Source: Tremella fuciformis (lineage: Eukaryota > Basidiomycota > Tremellomycetes > Tremellales > Tremellaceae). Taken from it: a stretch of DNA of 64,000 nucleotides. A program made the translations under genes and the position numbers. The stretch lies in the NCBI GenBank assembly GCA_032768795.1, contig CP136491.1, positions 496,001 to 560,000 of the forward strand, written 5' to 3'. The notes under the pieces are model-generated. The model did not search any database, was not told the DNA's origin, and saw only the letters and a program-made list of their open reading frames with translations. Positions 44,232 through 54,457 of the stretch are shown here, piece after piece (within the stretch, counting starts at the first letter, position 1; each line of letters begins with the position of its first letter).

Positions 44232-46278
44232 TCAAGCTCCAAACGCCTGCTCTGCGGCGGTCCGCTCAGCCAAGCTACCGCGAGCAGCAAAGGAGAGCTT
44301 GCGGCGCGTTCTACCAGCCTGAATCCGCTTAGACTTGGGACCCCAGCCACCACCGCCCGGTGTGTTGATGACCAGACGATCCCCTGCGCCCAACTTGACA
44401 GTCACCTTTCCTCCAAGATTGATTTTGCGTACAGGACCAGCACCGGTCGGGGGTCTCTTGATCCAGGTATTGACACCCATAGACGCGTCTTCGCCGCCTT
44501 CGAGTCCTGACCGACCTCAGCGGCTGTTCACTTGTTGACCGGCTCTTTGCTTACCATACGGCGCACGGGCTCGACGCTCTGTCAACAAAGAGACAGTGAT
44601 AGGCTCTAAGAACTCCATTTCTCTGATGACACCATTGCCACCGACATACTGCCCTTGACCTCCGGATTCTGGGCGGTAGCCGAATCGGTGCAGTATGACC
44701 GGGTAACGTCTCTCGAGAATCTCGGGGTCGGTGATGCGTGTGTTCGTCATGTGGCAGTGAACGCCCGAGGCTCCATCCCACGTAGGTCCGGCACCGCTGC
44801 CACCTGCAATGGTCTCGTAGTAGCCCCAGCCTTTCCGCACTTCGCCCGTCTCGGGGTCTTTCCCCCCAGCGCCAAAGGTCAGACTGCGTGTGAGTATCCG
44901 AGAAATAGCAAGCGACAACGCTTACTTGTTGCAGCACCCTTGTGAAGCGGCACAGGCCTGGAATGCCTTGAGGACCGTATCGGTGATCCGCTGAGAGGTG
45001 AGGACATTCCCCGCGCATACCGCAGCTGTCGGTGAGGGGTTCAGGAGGCATTCGTCTGGTATGAAGACTTTGAGTTAGAGCTGTGAACGTGGAGTTGTGA
45101 CTTTGGACTTACTTTCCAGTGGGACGATACACCCAGCGTTGAGTGGGATGTCTTCTCCAACCATTGCCCGCATGCAGTAAATGATGGCCGAATGGACGAC
45201 GGAGATGGGGGCGTTGAGGTTGCCGTTCAACTCACTGCCGGTCCCTGTGAAGTCGAACTTGGCTGTGCCCTTCTCCGGTTCGATGGTGACTTTGAGCTTG
45301 ATGGGGGAACCGTCGTCGAGATAATCGACCGCGGTGAGGACGTTGCTTCCAGCTTTCTCAACCGACTTTTTCAACAAGTTTTGCACTGCAACGGCCGCAT
45401 TGCTAAGGGTGAGCACTGCTGCAAAACTTCCTGCCGAGCGCTCACTCGCGGATATGAGCCATGTAATCGTGCACGACCTCGAGAGAGTGCTCTGTCACCA
45501 AGGCGTTGAGGAGTTGAGCGCCCTTGTGATTCGCGGCTATTTGCTGGGAATGAGTGAACCGCCAGCGCGAACCATATTGTACCTACCGCTTTGAGGTCAC
45601 TCTCGACATCTTTGTAATTCCTGCATCCACTGCATCCCGGCTCCTTGGCCGGCTCCTCCACTAGCAGTCGGTACAGTCCTTCGGCATTGAATTTGCCTTG
45701 GGAGACTACTTTGAATGAGATGATCTCCGCGCCTTCTTGAGCAAGGGTCGTGCTATTCGAGGGCATCGACCCAGCGATGATGCCACCGATATCGGCGTGA
45801 TGCGCTCTGCTCGCGGTGAAGAAGATGATTTCGCCTTCGTTGAAGACAGGCGTGACGACGGTCAAATCGGGCAGATGCGATCCGAAAGAGGTGGGCGAGT
45901 TGCTGAGGATTACATCGCCTGGTTGGAGAGTCGCCTTGTGTTTGGCAAGCTGAAACTTGACACAGTGCGACATGGAGCCGAGGTGTACCGGGATGAACCT
46001 GAGATGTCATCAGTCACTCTCATCCTGAGTCGTTCGGAGAGCTCACGGCGCGTTGGCAACCAGGTCGCCGGTGGGCGAGAAGAGGGCACAGGAGTAGTCC
46101 AATCTCTCCTTGATGTTGGTGGAGATACTCGTCTGCTGCAGCGACTTGCCCATGGCTTCTGCAATGGACATGAAGCGATTGGAGCTGCCTGTAAGATACT
46201 GCTCTGCTTCCGGCGAGTCGCGACTGACAACAAGGACAGGAGGATAGCATCGTGCGGCCTGGGAACAATCGTGGTCAT
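44232..46278 (-). CDS. HyuB-type subunit of hydantoinase/5-oxoprolinase family
   Basis: HyuB proteins form the second subunit (or C-terminal half) of ATP-dependent amidohydrolases and carboxylases such as N-methylhydantoinase, 5-oxoprolinase and acetone carboxylase. The minus-strand exons are 46278-46229, 46184-46047, 45998-45587, 45543-45446, 45402-45113, 45055-44926, 44883-44555 and 44506-44232, coding 573 residues, the size of a stand-alone HyuB. Signature blocks are [69 protein letters not shown] and [13 protein letters not shown]. The C-terminus has TPGGGGWG. It is transcribed away from HyuA. In most fungi the 5-oxoprolinase is one fused chain, so separate genes are notable. Confidence 0.93.
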
Positions 46279-46634
46279 CTCGTCGGCGTCGAGCAGGTCC
46301 GCGACGTCGGTTGTGAGATGTATGAGGACAAGTACCTCTCACTTCGTTACCTCTCATCTCATGATCGGCCTATGCATGACAGTGCCTGCTAGTGTTGCAG
46401 AGACCGGAGCAAAATCCCGGCCACTGGATCTTGCTGGCAACGTCACATGACTCGCCGGAATTCGCACGGGGGCCGCTCTTCAGCGGAAAATGGGCGGACT
46501 CCAGCTCATTTCCGGTCCATGTCGAGCCAATCTCCGGAGCTGATTTCCGATAGGCACTTGCATGCATGCGCGATGCGTGTTCAGAAATGTTCAAGTTGTG
46601 TTACTGTGCGGCCTGCTAGTGTACTTGCTGCATC
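46279..46634. promoter_or_regulatory. Divergent promoter of HyuB and HyuA
   Basis: The two start codons point away from each other across 356 bp. The interval holds several CGG/CCG triplets suited to zinc-cluster binding: GCCGGAATTCG near 46453, CATTTCCGG at 46507-46515, CTCCGGAG near 46532 and GATTTCCGA at 46542-46550. The neighbouring Zn2Cys6 gene is the obvious candidate to bind here. The binding claim is inference. Confidence 0.5.
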
Positions 46635-49173
46635 ATGACGATTCTACTTGAGCCGAGATACAACATCCGTGTCAGCATCGATCGCGTGAGTGGCGTCCCC
46701 TCCTGACCAAGGTAAGCCTGATCGTCCAGGGCGGAACCTTCACAGATGTACACTACTCGTTCGTGGATCCACAGATGGGTTTGCGGACAGATGCGATCCT
46801 GAAGCTTCTTTCTCAAGATCCTGCCAATTATGCAGATGCGCCAACGGAAGGGGTCCGGCGGGTACTGGAGATCGTGACGGGGAAGACTTTCCCTCGCAAA
46901 GAGCCTCTACCGACCCATCACTTGGGTGAGGACAAGCGATTGTCGGAGATTGTCTGAGCTGACCAATCTAGACTTTGTCCGACTTTCGACAACCGTAGCC
47001 ACGAATGCCTTGCTGGAGCGCAAAGGAGCCAAACACGCGCTGTTGATCACCAAAGGGTTCGGCGACCTGTTGTCTATTGGCAATCAAGCCAGACCGAAGA
47101 TCTTCGACTTGCACATCCAAAAAGCCGAGCACCTTTATGGTCATGTCGTAGAGATCGATGAGCGGGTGACCCTTGTCGGCTTCTCATCCGATCCGGAACA
47201 GGCGAGCCACGCCCTCAACTTTGGCAAAGATGGCAACGTCTCTAGAGATTACGCCGGATTTGGTTCCCAGCAGGGTCTCGTCAGTAAAGGAGCAAAGGTA
47301 GTGCAGGGTGTCAGTGGGGAGGCTGTCCACATCATCAAGCCCATCGATGAGAGCTGCGTTCGCGTGCAGCTCCAATCGATCTATCAGCAAGGCTACCGTT
47401 CTTTGGCGGTGGTACTCATCCATTCTTATACCTATCCGGAGCACGAGCTCGCCATCGGCCGCATCGCTCGCGAGATCGGCTTCACCCAGGTCTCTCTGTC
47501 CTCTCAACTCCTTTCCATGATTCGCATGGTCCCTCGCGGCGTGTCAACTACTGCCGACGCCTATCTTACGCCAGTACTCGATGACTACCTCGATGGCTTT
47601 TATTCGGGCTTTAAAGGGGGACGACAAGGGGACCTGACGGTCGAGTTCATGGGCTCCGATGGAGGTTTGACAGATCTCAAGGTACGTGCGGAGCTACCGA
47701 GAAGTATAGGAGTGCTGCTGATGATTCCAGAATTTCTCGGGACTGAAATCGATCTTGTCTGGCCCAGCAGGAGGTGTGGTCGGACTCGCCACCACCTGCT
47801 TCGACCCTCGGGAGGGGTCGCCGATCATTGGGTTCGACGTTGGAGGTACCAGCACGGACGTCTCCCGTTTTGCAGGAAAGTTCGAGACTGTTTACGAGAC
47901 AACAACCGCAGGCATATCGATTCAGTCCCCTCAACTGGACATCAATACGGTTGCCGCTGGCGGAGGGTCTTGCCTGACCTTCAAGAATGGCATGTTCCGG
48001 GCTGGGCCCGAATCTGCTGGGGCGCACCCAGGGCCTGCATGTTACCGCAAAGGTGGACCCCTGGCATTGACTGATGCCAACTTATACCTTGGACGTCTAG
48101 TGCCGAAATAGTGAGTGTATCTGCTTGAACACTTCCCTACGTGGCTGATTGATCTAGCTTTCCCAAGTGTTTTGGTCCGAAGGAAGACGAGCCTTTAGAT
48201 CCGTTAGCCACGGAAAAGGCTTTCGCCCAGCTGGCTCAGGAGATCTCGGCAGAGACACGGACACCCATCAGCATGGACAAGATGGTCTCGGGGTTTGTTG
48301 CGATTGCCAACGAGACCATGTCCAGGCCCATCCGAGCTTTGACTGAAGCTCGTGGCCTTGCGACCTCGAAGCATGTGCTTGCCTCATTTGGTGGTGCAGG
48401 CGGACAGCATGCTTGCGAGATCGCCGAGATCTTGGGCATTCGCCGGGTCCTCATTCACCGATTCTCCTCGGTTCTCTCCGCTTATGGTCTTGCCATGGCA
48501 GATCGAGTGTTCGAGCTTCAACAGCCAGCCTCCGCATACTACCGCCCGGATAATTTTCCTATGTTACATGCTCGACTTGACGCGTTGGCGAGCAAAGTCC
48601 GGCAAGAGCTACAATCGCAGAATTTCGAGGACGATCAGATCCAGCTAGAGTATAATCTGCATATGCGTTTCGACGGCAGCGACACTTCCATGATGATCGC
48701 GGCGCCCGCAGACGGCTCGATGGACTTTGAGAACGAGTTCCGGCAGGCATACAAGCGGGAGTTCGGCTTTTTGCTCGAGACCCCGATAGTCGTCGATGAC
48801 ATCAAAGTCAAAGGCGTCGGCAAGTCGCTCACACAAGAGTTGCCAACGATGTATGACGAGGCTGCGAGGTTGAAGCACAGAGTGGTCGATACCCGAGTAG
48901 AGAGCCCAAAGGTGTCAGGGTTCCAAGAGGTTTATGTCTCGCCGCCAGGCGAGTCCAGCGGCCTCAGAGTGAAAACACCCATCGTTGAGCTGGGGCAGCT
49001 GGAAGCCGGTGATGTGGTAGCTGGGCCCGCACTCGTCATTGATGCCACCCAGACCATCTTCGTGAACGCGTGAGTCCATGAGTCCCAGACTCGCTGCGTC
49101 CGAGCTGACATTGAACAGTAGATGGTCAGCTCTCACAACGTCGAGACATTTGATGATCTCTCGAACGGATTGA
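46635..49173 (+). CDS. HyuA-type ATPase subunit of hydantoinase/5-oxoprolinase family
   Basis: HyuA is the ASKHA-fold ATPase subunit that activates the amide of hydantoin- or oxoproline-like rings. The exons 46635-46685, 46730-46925, 46972-47681, 47731-48110, 48158-49069 and 49119-49173 code 767 residues. The N-terminal phosphate motif [13 protein letters not shown] forms over intron 1. [20 protein letters not shown] and TKGFGDLL follow. The second phosphate motif is [14 protein letters not shown]. Further blocks include [35 protein letters not shown] and [18 protein letters not shown]-terminal HyuA domain is present ([20 protein letters not shown]). Length matches a stand-alone HyuA plus a short tail. 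With HyuB it would form a two-subunit enzyme. Confidence 0.95.
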
Positions 49174-49368
49174 CTGTCGCCCACAAGCGTCGTGAATTAT
49201 TTGTAGATTGTAGGTGATGCTTTCATGCATCCGTCATTCCAGTCTCGTCACGTGACTCGATCGGACTACACCGGCTTTCATCTCCGCGGCCTCGTCTTTA
49301 CCTCGCAGCCGCCAACAGCCCATTTAGAAACCTTGACTGTTGCTTTCGCCTCTCGCTGTGCATGCAGT

Positions 49369-50477
49369 ATGGCGGCATCCTCCTCTTCATACGTAGCAGG
49401 CTTAGTGCCCAAAATACGCAAGGTCCTAGCATCGGCCGACCTGACAACGGTGTAAGCGTCATGCGTCTCCCCTGATCGCGCCAAGCCGAGCACAACCTGC
49501 TGTCATCCAGCACTCAGGCTGACACTCAGTTCCGCCAAAGCAGTTCGCAAACAACTCATCTCTCAAGGGGAGAACGAGGACCTTATCAAGGCATCCCGAG
49601 TAGAGATTGACGAGCATATCAGCGAGATTTACGAGGAGTTGGCGCGGGCGACCGACCAACCTTCTTCCGATGATGTACCGCTCGGCGCCGCTCCATCCAG
49701 CGTGGTGGCAATGCCTCAGTCGTCACAGCCCGAGCCTCTGAGTAGAAAGGTGAAGAAGGAGACCTCGAGATCGCCCGAACGCAAACCTCGTTCGGCGAAA
49801 ACGGATCCGGAGATTCGCGCGAATGAGACGGACGAGCAAATGGCAATGCGACTGCAACGAGAATACGACCTGATCGAGGGTCGTTCGAGACCCAGCAGAA
49901 GTGCCGCTACGGGACGTAACCCTCGCAAGCAATCGAAGAGCTCTGCTAAGCGCAAATCGAGAGCCACAGTGAGTGACGGGGAAGACGGGAATGGCGACGG
50001 TTCCAAGAAGAGGAGAGGCGGAGGCGGGAGTGGGGCATTCAACAAGGAGTTGATCCTGAGGTAAGCATTCTTCAGCGCGTGTAAAGGCCACTGAGACTAC
50101 CGTCTGACTCCTAGTGACGAGCTGGCGGCGTTTACGGGTGAAGCGCGCCTCTCGCGACCCCAAACCGTGAAAAGGATATGGGACTACGTCAAAGCCAATG
50201 ATCTTCAAGACCCGGGCGACAAGCGATTTATCATGTGTGACGCGCGACTGAGAGCGGTCTTCCACACTGACCGCCTGCACATGTTCACGTACGTCTGGCT
50301 CGGTATACTTGCGGGAATGCTCTGACGTACAGCATGAACAAGTTACTCGTACCCCACTTCCGCGATCCAGATGAGGTCATATACAAGGACGAGCCAGCTC
50401 CCTTCAAATCTGAGCCTGCGACCAGCCTTACGCGCCAAGACTACGGTGTAGTCGACGACGGGAGTGATTCGGACTGA
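49369..50477 (+). CDS. DEK-C and SWIB/MDM2 domain protein (Uaf30/Tri1-like)
   Basis: This is a probable nuclear chromatin or rDNA transcription factor. The exons 49369-49451, 49530-50060, 50115-50288 and 50333-50477 code 310 residues. Residues about 10-65 resemble a DEK C-terminal domain (SAKAVRKQLISQGENEDL). A charged, Ser-rich linker with basic runs (SSAKRKSRAT, GSKKRRGGGG) looks like a nuclear localisation region. The SWIB domain follows with LSRPQTVKRIWDYVKANDLQ and FIMCDARLRAVF, ending MNKLLVPHF. Yeast relatives are Uaf30, a subunit of the RNA polymerase I upstream activating factor, and Tri1. Which one this matches is not decided. Confidence 0.88.
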
Positions 50478-50977
50478 CACAATGTCTCGCGCACTTGGTC
50501 TTTGAATCCTTTCGGAGCGAGCTACACCTCTTGTACAGATCTTGTATTTCACGATGCTACATGCCAGTGCTCCTTGCACGCGGACCCTCAACTTGTCTCA
50601 GGTTGACCGATGAGGTCGCTACGCTGTCGGGATCCAAACTTGGAGCGTAACTCCCTCACTCGACGACTTTTCTATGCAAAATCATGCGATCTCCTTGGGC
50701 AGCTGCACACCGGGCTTCCTCGTCTTCAATCGCCTGCTCTGGTCAACTCTTGGACTGTCACTTCGTCATTGGCCAACGAGAGTGCAGAAGTGTGACTGTT
50801 TGCCTTGACACTTTGTCCGCGGGCTCCGCACGGTGGAGTTGACGGAATACAAAGGGGTGAGTCGAAGGCTAAAGACAGAGACGCGCGGGACGTGAAACGA
50901 GTAGCATGTAGGAGACTGACCTTTCATCCTCGCTCCGTGGCATTTAGTGGAGCTACAGCGAGCTTTCGAGTAGAGTG
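50478..50977. other. Intergenic region after the SWIB gene
   Basis: This is 500 bp with no supported gene. Base composition becomes more AT-rich toward the ABC-transporter fragment. It may mark the border between the host neighbourhood and the repeat island. Confidence 0.35.
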
Positions 50978-52275
50978 ATGAGAGCCTCGCTCCGGCCCCC
51001 TCGCTCTCTCTTCCAACTCATTTATTCTGCGCTCCTCAAGGTACTGCAAGCAACGATGGAGAGCAAATACCCTCCTCTGCCCTTGTGGTTGAATCTGGCA
51101 AACTATTCAGCGTTGTTTGCCCTAGGCATCAGCGTTGGAGGGTCACTTCTGCTTCTTGCCACCAAGCCCAGAGGCGAAGCTGGCACAGGACAGATCCAAC
51201 TTCCCATGCACGCAGAGCTGCCAATGTCAAACCAAAAGGAGCTTGAAAAGATACTGTTATCGCATGTTGATACAAGTCTCAAGAAAGATGGAGTACCAGT
51301 GGACCTTGAAGCCTTCTGGAATACTGTGAGTTTGCCAGTCCAATCATAGGGTGCACTGATGGTCAGGTGTTCTGGCGGCGCGGTATTCTACTGCTTGCTG
51401 TCTTCCTCAACTTCGCTTTGCAGCTGGGTCACAGTATTGTGTTTCTCCCTAACAACATTGATCAAGACCTCGCCAAACAGGTCCTTGACATTCTGGTTGC
51501 GGCCTATAGATTGGGGCTGGCTCTGACTTACATCTCAACATCCAGTCTACAGCAACACTGCTCTATCACCATTCACCTCTGCTCCCTGGGCTTAATCCAA
51601 CTCATCACACAGTATCTCTTTACCTTTGGTCAAGCACTCTCAATGTTGGATGTTCCAGCAAGTCATTGGTCTGACCATGCTGCTTTTGTACTGTCTCTTG
51701 CTCAACTTGCTGCTGCAGTTCTGATTCCCCTTGGTCCCAAGTTGTATCAAGATCCCTCTAGGATGTATAACTCTGCAGTGTCTGCAAAACTCAACAGCAT
51801 CCCATCAACAGTCGCAACAAATGTCATTGGGGACGTCTCCAGCACAATGCTTGGAAAGGCATTGTTGTTCTTTGTCTTTCCAATGCTTGTAAGGGCAGCC
51901 AAGATGGAGCAAGTTGACGTGGATGAGCTACCGCTGCTACCTTCTGACTTGCGAACTCAAAATATAGTGCCACAAGTGGCTGACGTCTGGATACCTCAAT
52001 GTGTCAAGCAATGGGGTGCCACCTGGGAGATTATCTACCTCGTATGGAGCCCTCAGCTCAAGGCCGTTCTGAAATGTGCGCACTTTGAACTATAGAGATA
52101 TCAGTACTGACAGCAAGATTGCACCATAGTAGTTGTGGTTACACCACTTGCTTATCTTCCACATTGGTGCTTGCAGCAAATTTTGGTTCTTCTGGATCAG
52201 CAGCACCCTCATGTGTCAGCGCTCCCATTTGTCCTTCTACTTGTTATTGGACGGTCACGTGATGCAGGAAAGTGA
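50978..52275 (+). pseudogene. Truncated ABC-transporter (ABCC/MRP-like) N-terminal fragment
   Basis: Exons 50978-51325, 51367-52075 and 52118-52275 encode up to 404 residues of membrane-rich protein. The pattern resembles the N-terminal TMD0/linker part of fungal multidrug-resistance ABCC transporters, notably the linker DVDELPLLPSDLRTQNIV and the following WSPQLKAVLKYCTIVVVV. Nucleotide-binding domains are absent. Likeness to a transporter stops near 52250 within VLLLVIGR, and a stop follows at 52273-52275, where repeat DNA with a gag-like ORF begins. Base composition is visibly more AT-rich than neighbouring genes. This is most simply a relic cut by an insertion or rearrangement; a horizontally acquired or fast-evolving gene is an alternative. 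The family call rests on a few blocks. Confidence 0.6.
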
Positions 52276-52323
52276 CTTGAGGGCTCCGAGCGAGGTTGAG
52301 AACGTCTCTCAACCGTCACTTTC
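52268..52323. repeat. Imperfect inverted repeat at the start of the gag-like element
   Basis: GAAAGTGACTTGAG at 52268-52281 pairs with CTCAACCGTCACTTTC at 52308-52323, leaving a 26-nt loop and a 2-nt bulge. It sits at the border between the ABC fragment and the gag-like ORF and may be part of the element's leader. Confidence 0.45.
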
Positions 52324-52496
52324 GCGCCCACGGCACCGCACTCGTCACCGCGGTCCTCGCAATCGTTCTGGAGCAAGCAGGAGCACCGGGGTGTAGGTCT
52401 GCGTGAGTGGGAGTGCGGCGGGCCTTTAAACAGCCGCTCTAAACGAGCGTCATTCGTTGGTCTTGTCCGGCGCTGATCCACACTCCAACACCACCC

Positions 52497-53669
52497 ATGC
52501 CGGCGGCCCGCACCCGCCAGGGAGCCGCTGGCGCCGCACCCGCCCTCACCCCCGGCCAGAAAGCCGCTGCCACTCGGCGAAGGAACGCAGAGGCGCGCCG
52601 CCTGCAACAGGAGAGGCAGGCTCGGGGCAACCAGGATGCCGAGGGCAGTGGGGGCACGGTCCGCTTTGACATACCCGACGACGAGACGGCATTCGTCTCG
52701 GCAGGGCACTTGCAACAGAGCCTCTCCCATGTCACGGCCACCATGGCCGCGACTGACGAGCATGTCGAGTCCATCTCCTCCAAAGTAGACGAGCTCGGGT
52801 CCAAGCTCGACGCTCTGATCGCCCGCCTCGGCGACCCAAGCCCGTCGTCAACAGCGCTCACCCCGACTCACAGCGCGCCGGCGGGGAGCAGCACGGCGCA
52901 GACCGTTCCACTCAGAGGCCAGCACGGTGAGTGCCCGCCCATATCTCGCCGCTACGGGTACATCGACGAGAAGCTCCGGGGTGAGGCGATGGCCGGCACA
53001 ATGGCCCCAGAGAAACTCCCACTTCTCCTGCCGGCCAGCTCTGCCCTTGCCACCCGGCAAGGGGAAGACGACGACACCTTTGAGGTCAACGGCGTCACTG
53101 TCACGAAGAAGAAGGTTCCCGACCAGGCCGCCGTCCTCGCAAAGTTCGTTCGCGGCATCCCAAAGCCATCGGCATTTGCGGCGGCCTGGGGCATCTACAC
53201 GGACCTCCTACTCCACGGGATGGCTGCTTTTGACGCCAAGTCGGTCGCCAACGCCCACTCAGCTCTGCTGAGTCACGCCACATGGGTCCTGGAGCACGCG
53301 GAGAACTTCACCTGGGAGTCCATCATGTTGTACCACCTGACGGTCTCGAACGAGCGGAAGGACGGCTTCACCTGCGGCCTTTGGTACAAGAACTACGATG
53401 GCGACGCCTGGGGCACCATCGCAGTCCGCAAAGCTCCGGCGCAAACCAACGCTCGCTCCGCACATCAGAACGCCCGACCACCCGCGCCAACCCCGGCGCC
53501 AGCCAGTCGCCCGCTCCCCACGACATCCGCTCCACGCGGGCGCGCCTGCGTCAACTGGAACGCTGGGGTGTGCAACACCGACCCTTGCCCGAGGGGCTAC
53601 CGCCACGTCTGCAAGCGGTGCCAGGGCTCGCATGTCATCCGCGACTGTCCCAAGGACAAGCCCGAATAG
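52497..53669 (+). CDS. Orphan gag-like protein with C-terminal zinc knuckle (retroelement fragment)
   Basis: This intact 390-residue ORF starts at the ATG at 52497. The N-terminus is Ala/Arg-rich and a predicted coiled coil follows (about residues 75-115). The C-terminal 45 residues hold CVNWNAGVCNTDPCPRGYRH followed by CKRCQGSHVIRDC, a C/H-rich pattern common in gag-like ORFs of basidiomycete tyrosine-recombinase (DIRS/Ngaro) retroelements. No reverse transcriptase follows: about 450 bp downstream the sequence runs into the Copia LTR at 54121. The element is therefore probably truncated by that insertion. The DIRS/Ngaro label is from memory of the motif style and is uncertain. Confidence 0.6.
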   Translation: MPAARTRQGAAGAAPALTPGQKAAATRRRNAEARRLQQERQARGNQDAEGSGGTVRFDIPDDETAFVSAGHLQQSLSHVTATMAATDEHVESISSKVDELGSKLDALIARLGDPSPSSTALTPTHSAPAGSSTAQTVPLRGQHGECPPISRRYGYIDEKLRGEAMAGTMAPEKLPLLLPASSALATRQGEDDDTFEVNGVTVTKKKVPDQAAVLAKFVRGIPKPSAFAAAWGIYTDLLLHGMAAFDAKSVANAHSALLSHATWVLEHAENFTWESIMLYHLTVSNERKDGFTCGLWYKNYDGDAWGTIAVRKAPAQTNARSAHQNARPPAPTPAPASRPLPTTSAPRGRACVNWNAGVCNTDPCPRGYRHVCKRCQGSHVIRDCPKDKPE

Positions 53670-53672
53670 GAC

Positions 53673-54120
53673 CACGCCTCTGTGCAGGGATTCGCCAGTT
53701 TCGGTTCAACAGGTGAGCAGGGCCTACCTCTGTCTCTACCTTCGGCATCTTTCGATCCGCCGCATTCAGCAGGGCTTGCCCCTCCGCTGCACAGCACGAG
53801 GACAAGGGATCACACCCCCTTGTCCCGACCGCTGCATGTTTTCTCAGCCGGGCTGTGCCCGCCGCTGCATATCCCCCAGCCGGGCTGCGCCCGCCGCTGC
53901 ACACACACCTTTCTCCAGCAGGACTTCACCCACTGCTGCCGAGCACACACCTCAGACTGGCCGTACCAGACACTGACAGGTGCAGATATTATAATCGAGA
54001 TCTCCCGTCTCGCCGCCGAGGCTGGCCTCACGCCACCGGCTTCCCCACCACAACCACGCCCCAATACCCGCTGTGCATACCCCATCTTTGATCCGACCGA
54101 CCGGCCCGCAACCACATCCC
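53673..54120. repeat. Degenerate short repeats between the gag-like ORF and the Copia LTR
   Basis: Units of about 36 bp built around CAGCCGGGCTGTGCCC and CGCCGCTGCA recur imperfectly three or four times between about 53760 and 53915. A plus-strand frame runs through them to a stop inside the LTR (54132-54134). It could be the start of a second ORF of the gag-like element. Confidence 0.45.
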
Positions 54121-54438
54121 CGACGGAATCTTAGCTCTGAGGCAATGGGATTCCGGTCACCTGTTGCCCGCTCAGCACTTGCTATGAGTGATGCATTCGG
54201 ACTTACCTGTTGCCCGCTCAGCACTTGCTATGAGTGATGAGGAGGGCAACAGGCGGCGGCATTCTACAAGGTCGTCGAGGGTGTCGGCGTTATAAGCGGA
54301 GTTATCGTTGGTGGCAGCTTCTCTGCCTCGTCGAGGGTGAACCTCGTCGAGGCACAACCTCGTCGAGGATCGAGTAGCCTCGACGAGGTTACTCGAAGAT
54401 GAGTCAAGCTCATGTGAGCGTACCACCTATTTCCGTCG
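54121..54438 (-). repeat. Copia outer element 3' LTR (318 bp)
   Basis: It begins CGACGGAATC and ends TTTCCGTCG on the plus strand, the same length as the inner copy's LTRs with scattered differences. It carries two copies of a 34-bp direct repeat and several CCTCGTCGAGG palindromes. Confidence 0.9.
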
Positions 54439-54457
54439 CCTCCCCTCGCGAGCATGT

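Noticed and set aside
44232..49173. A single fused 5-oxoprolinase gene
   Set aside because: HyuB and HyuA frames are on opposite strands with separate start codons and a 356-bp gap, so they cannot be one transcript.
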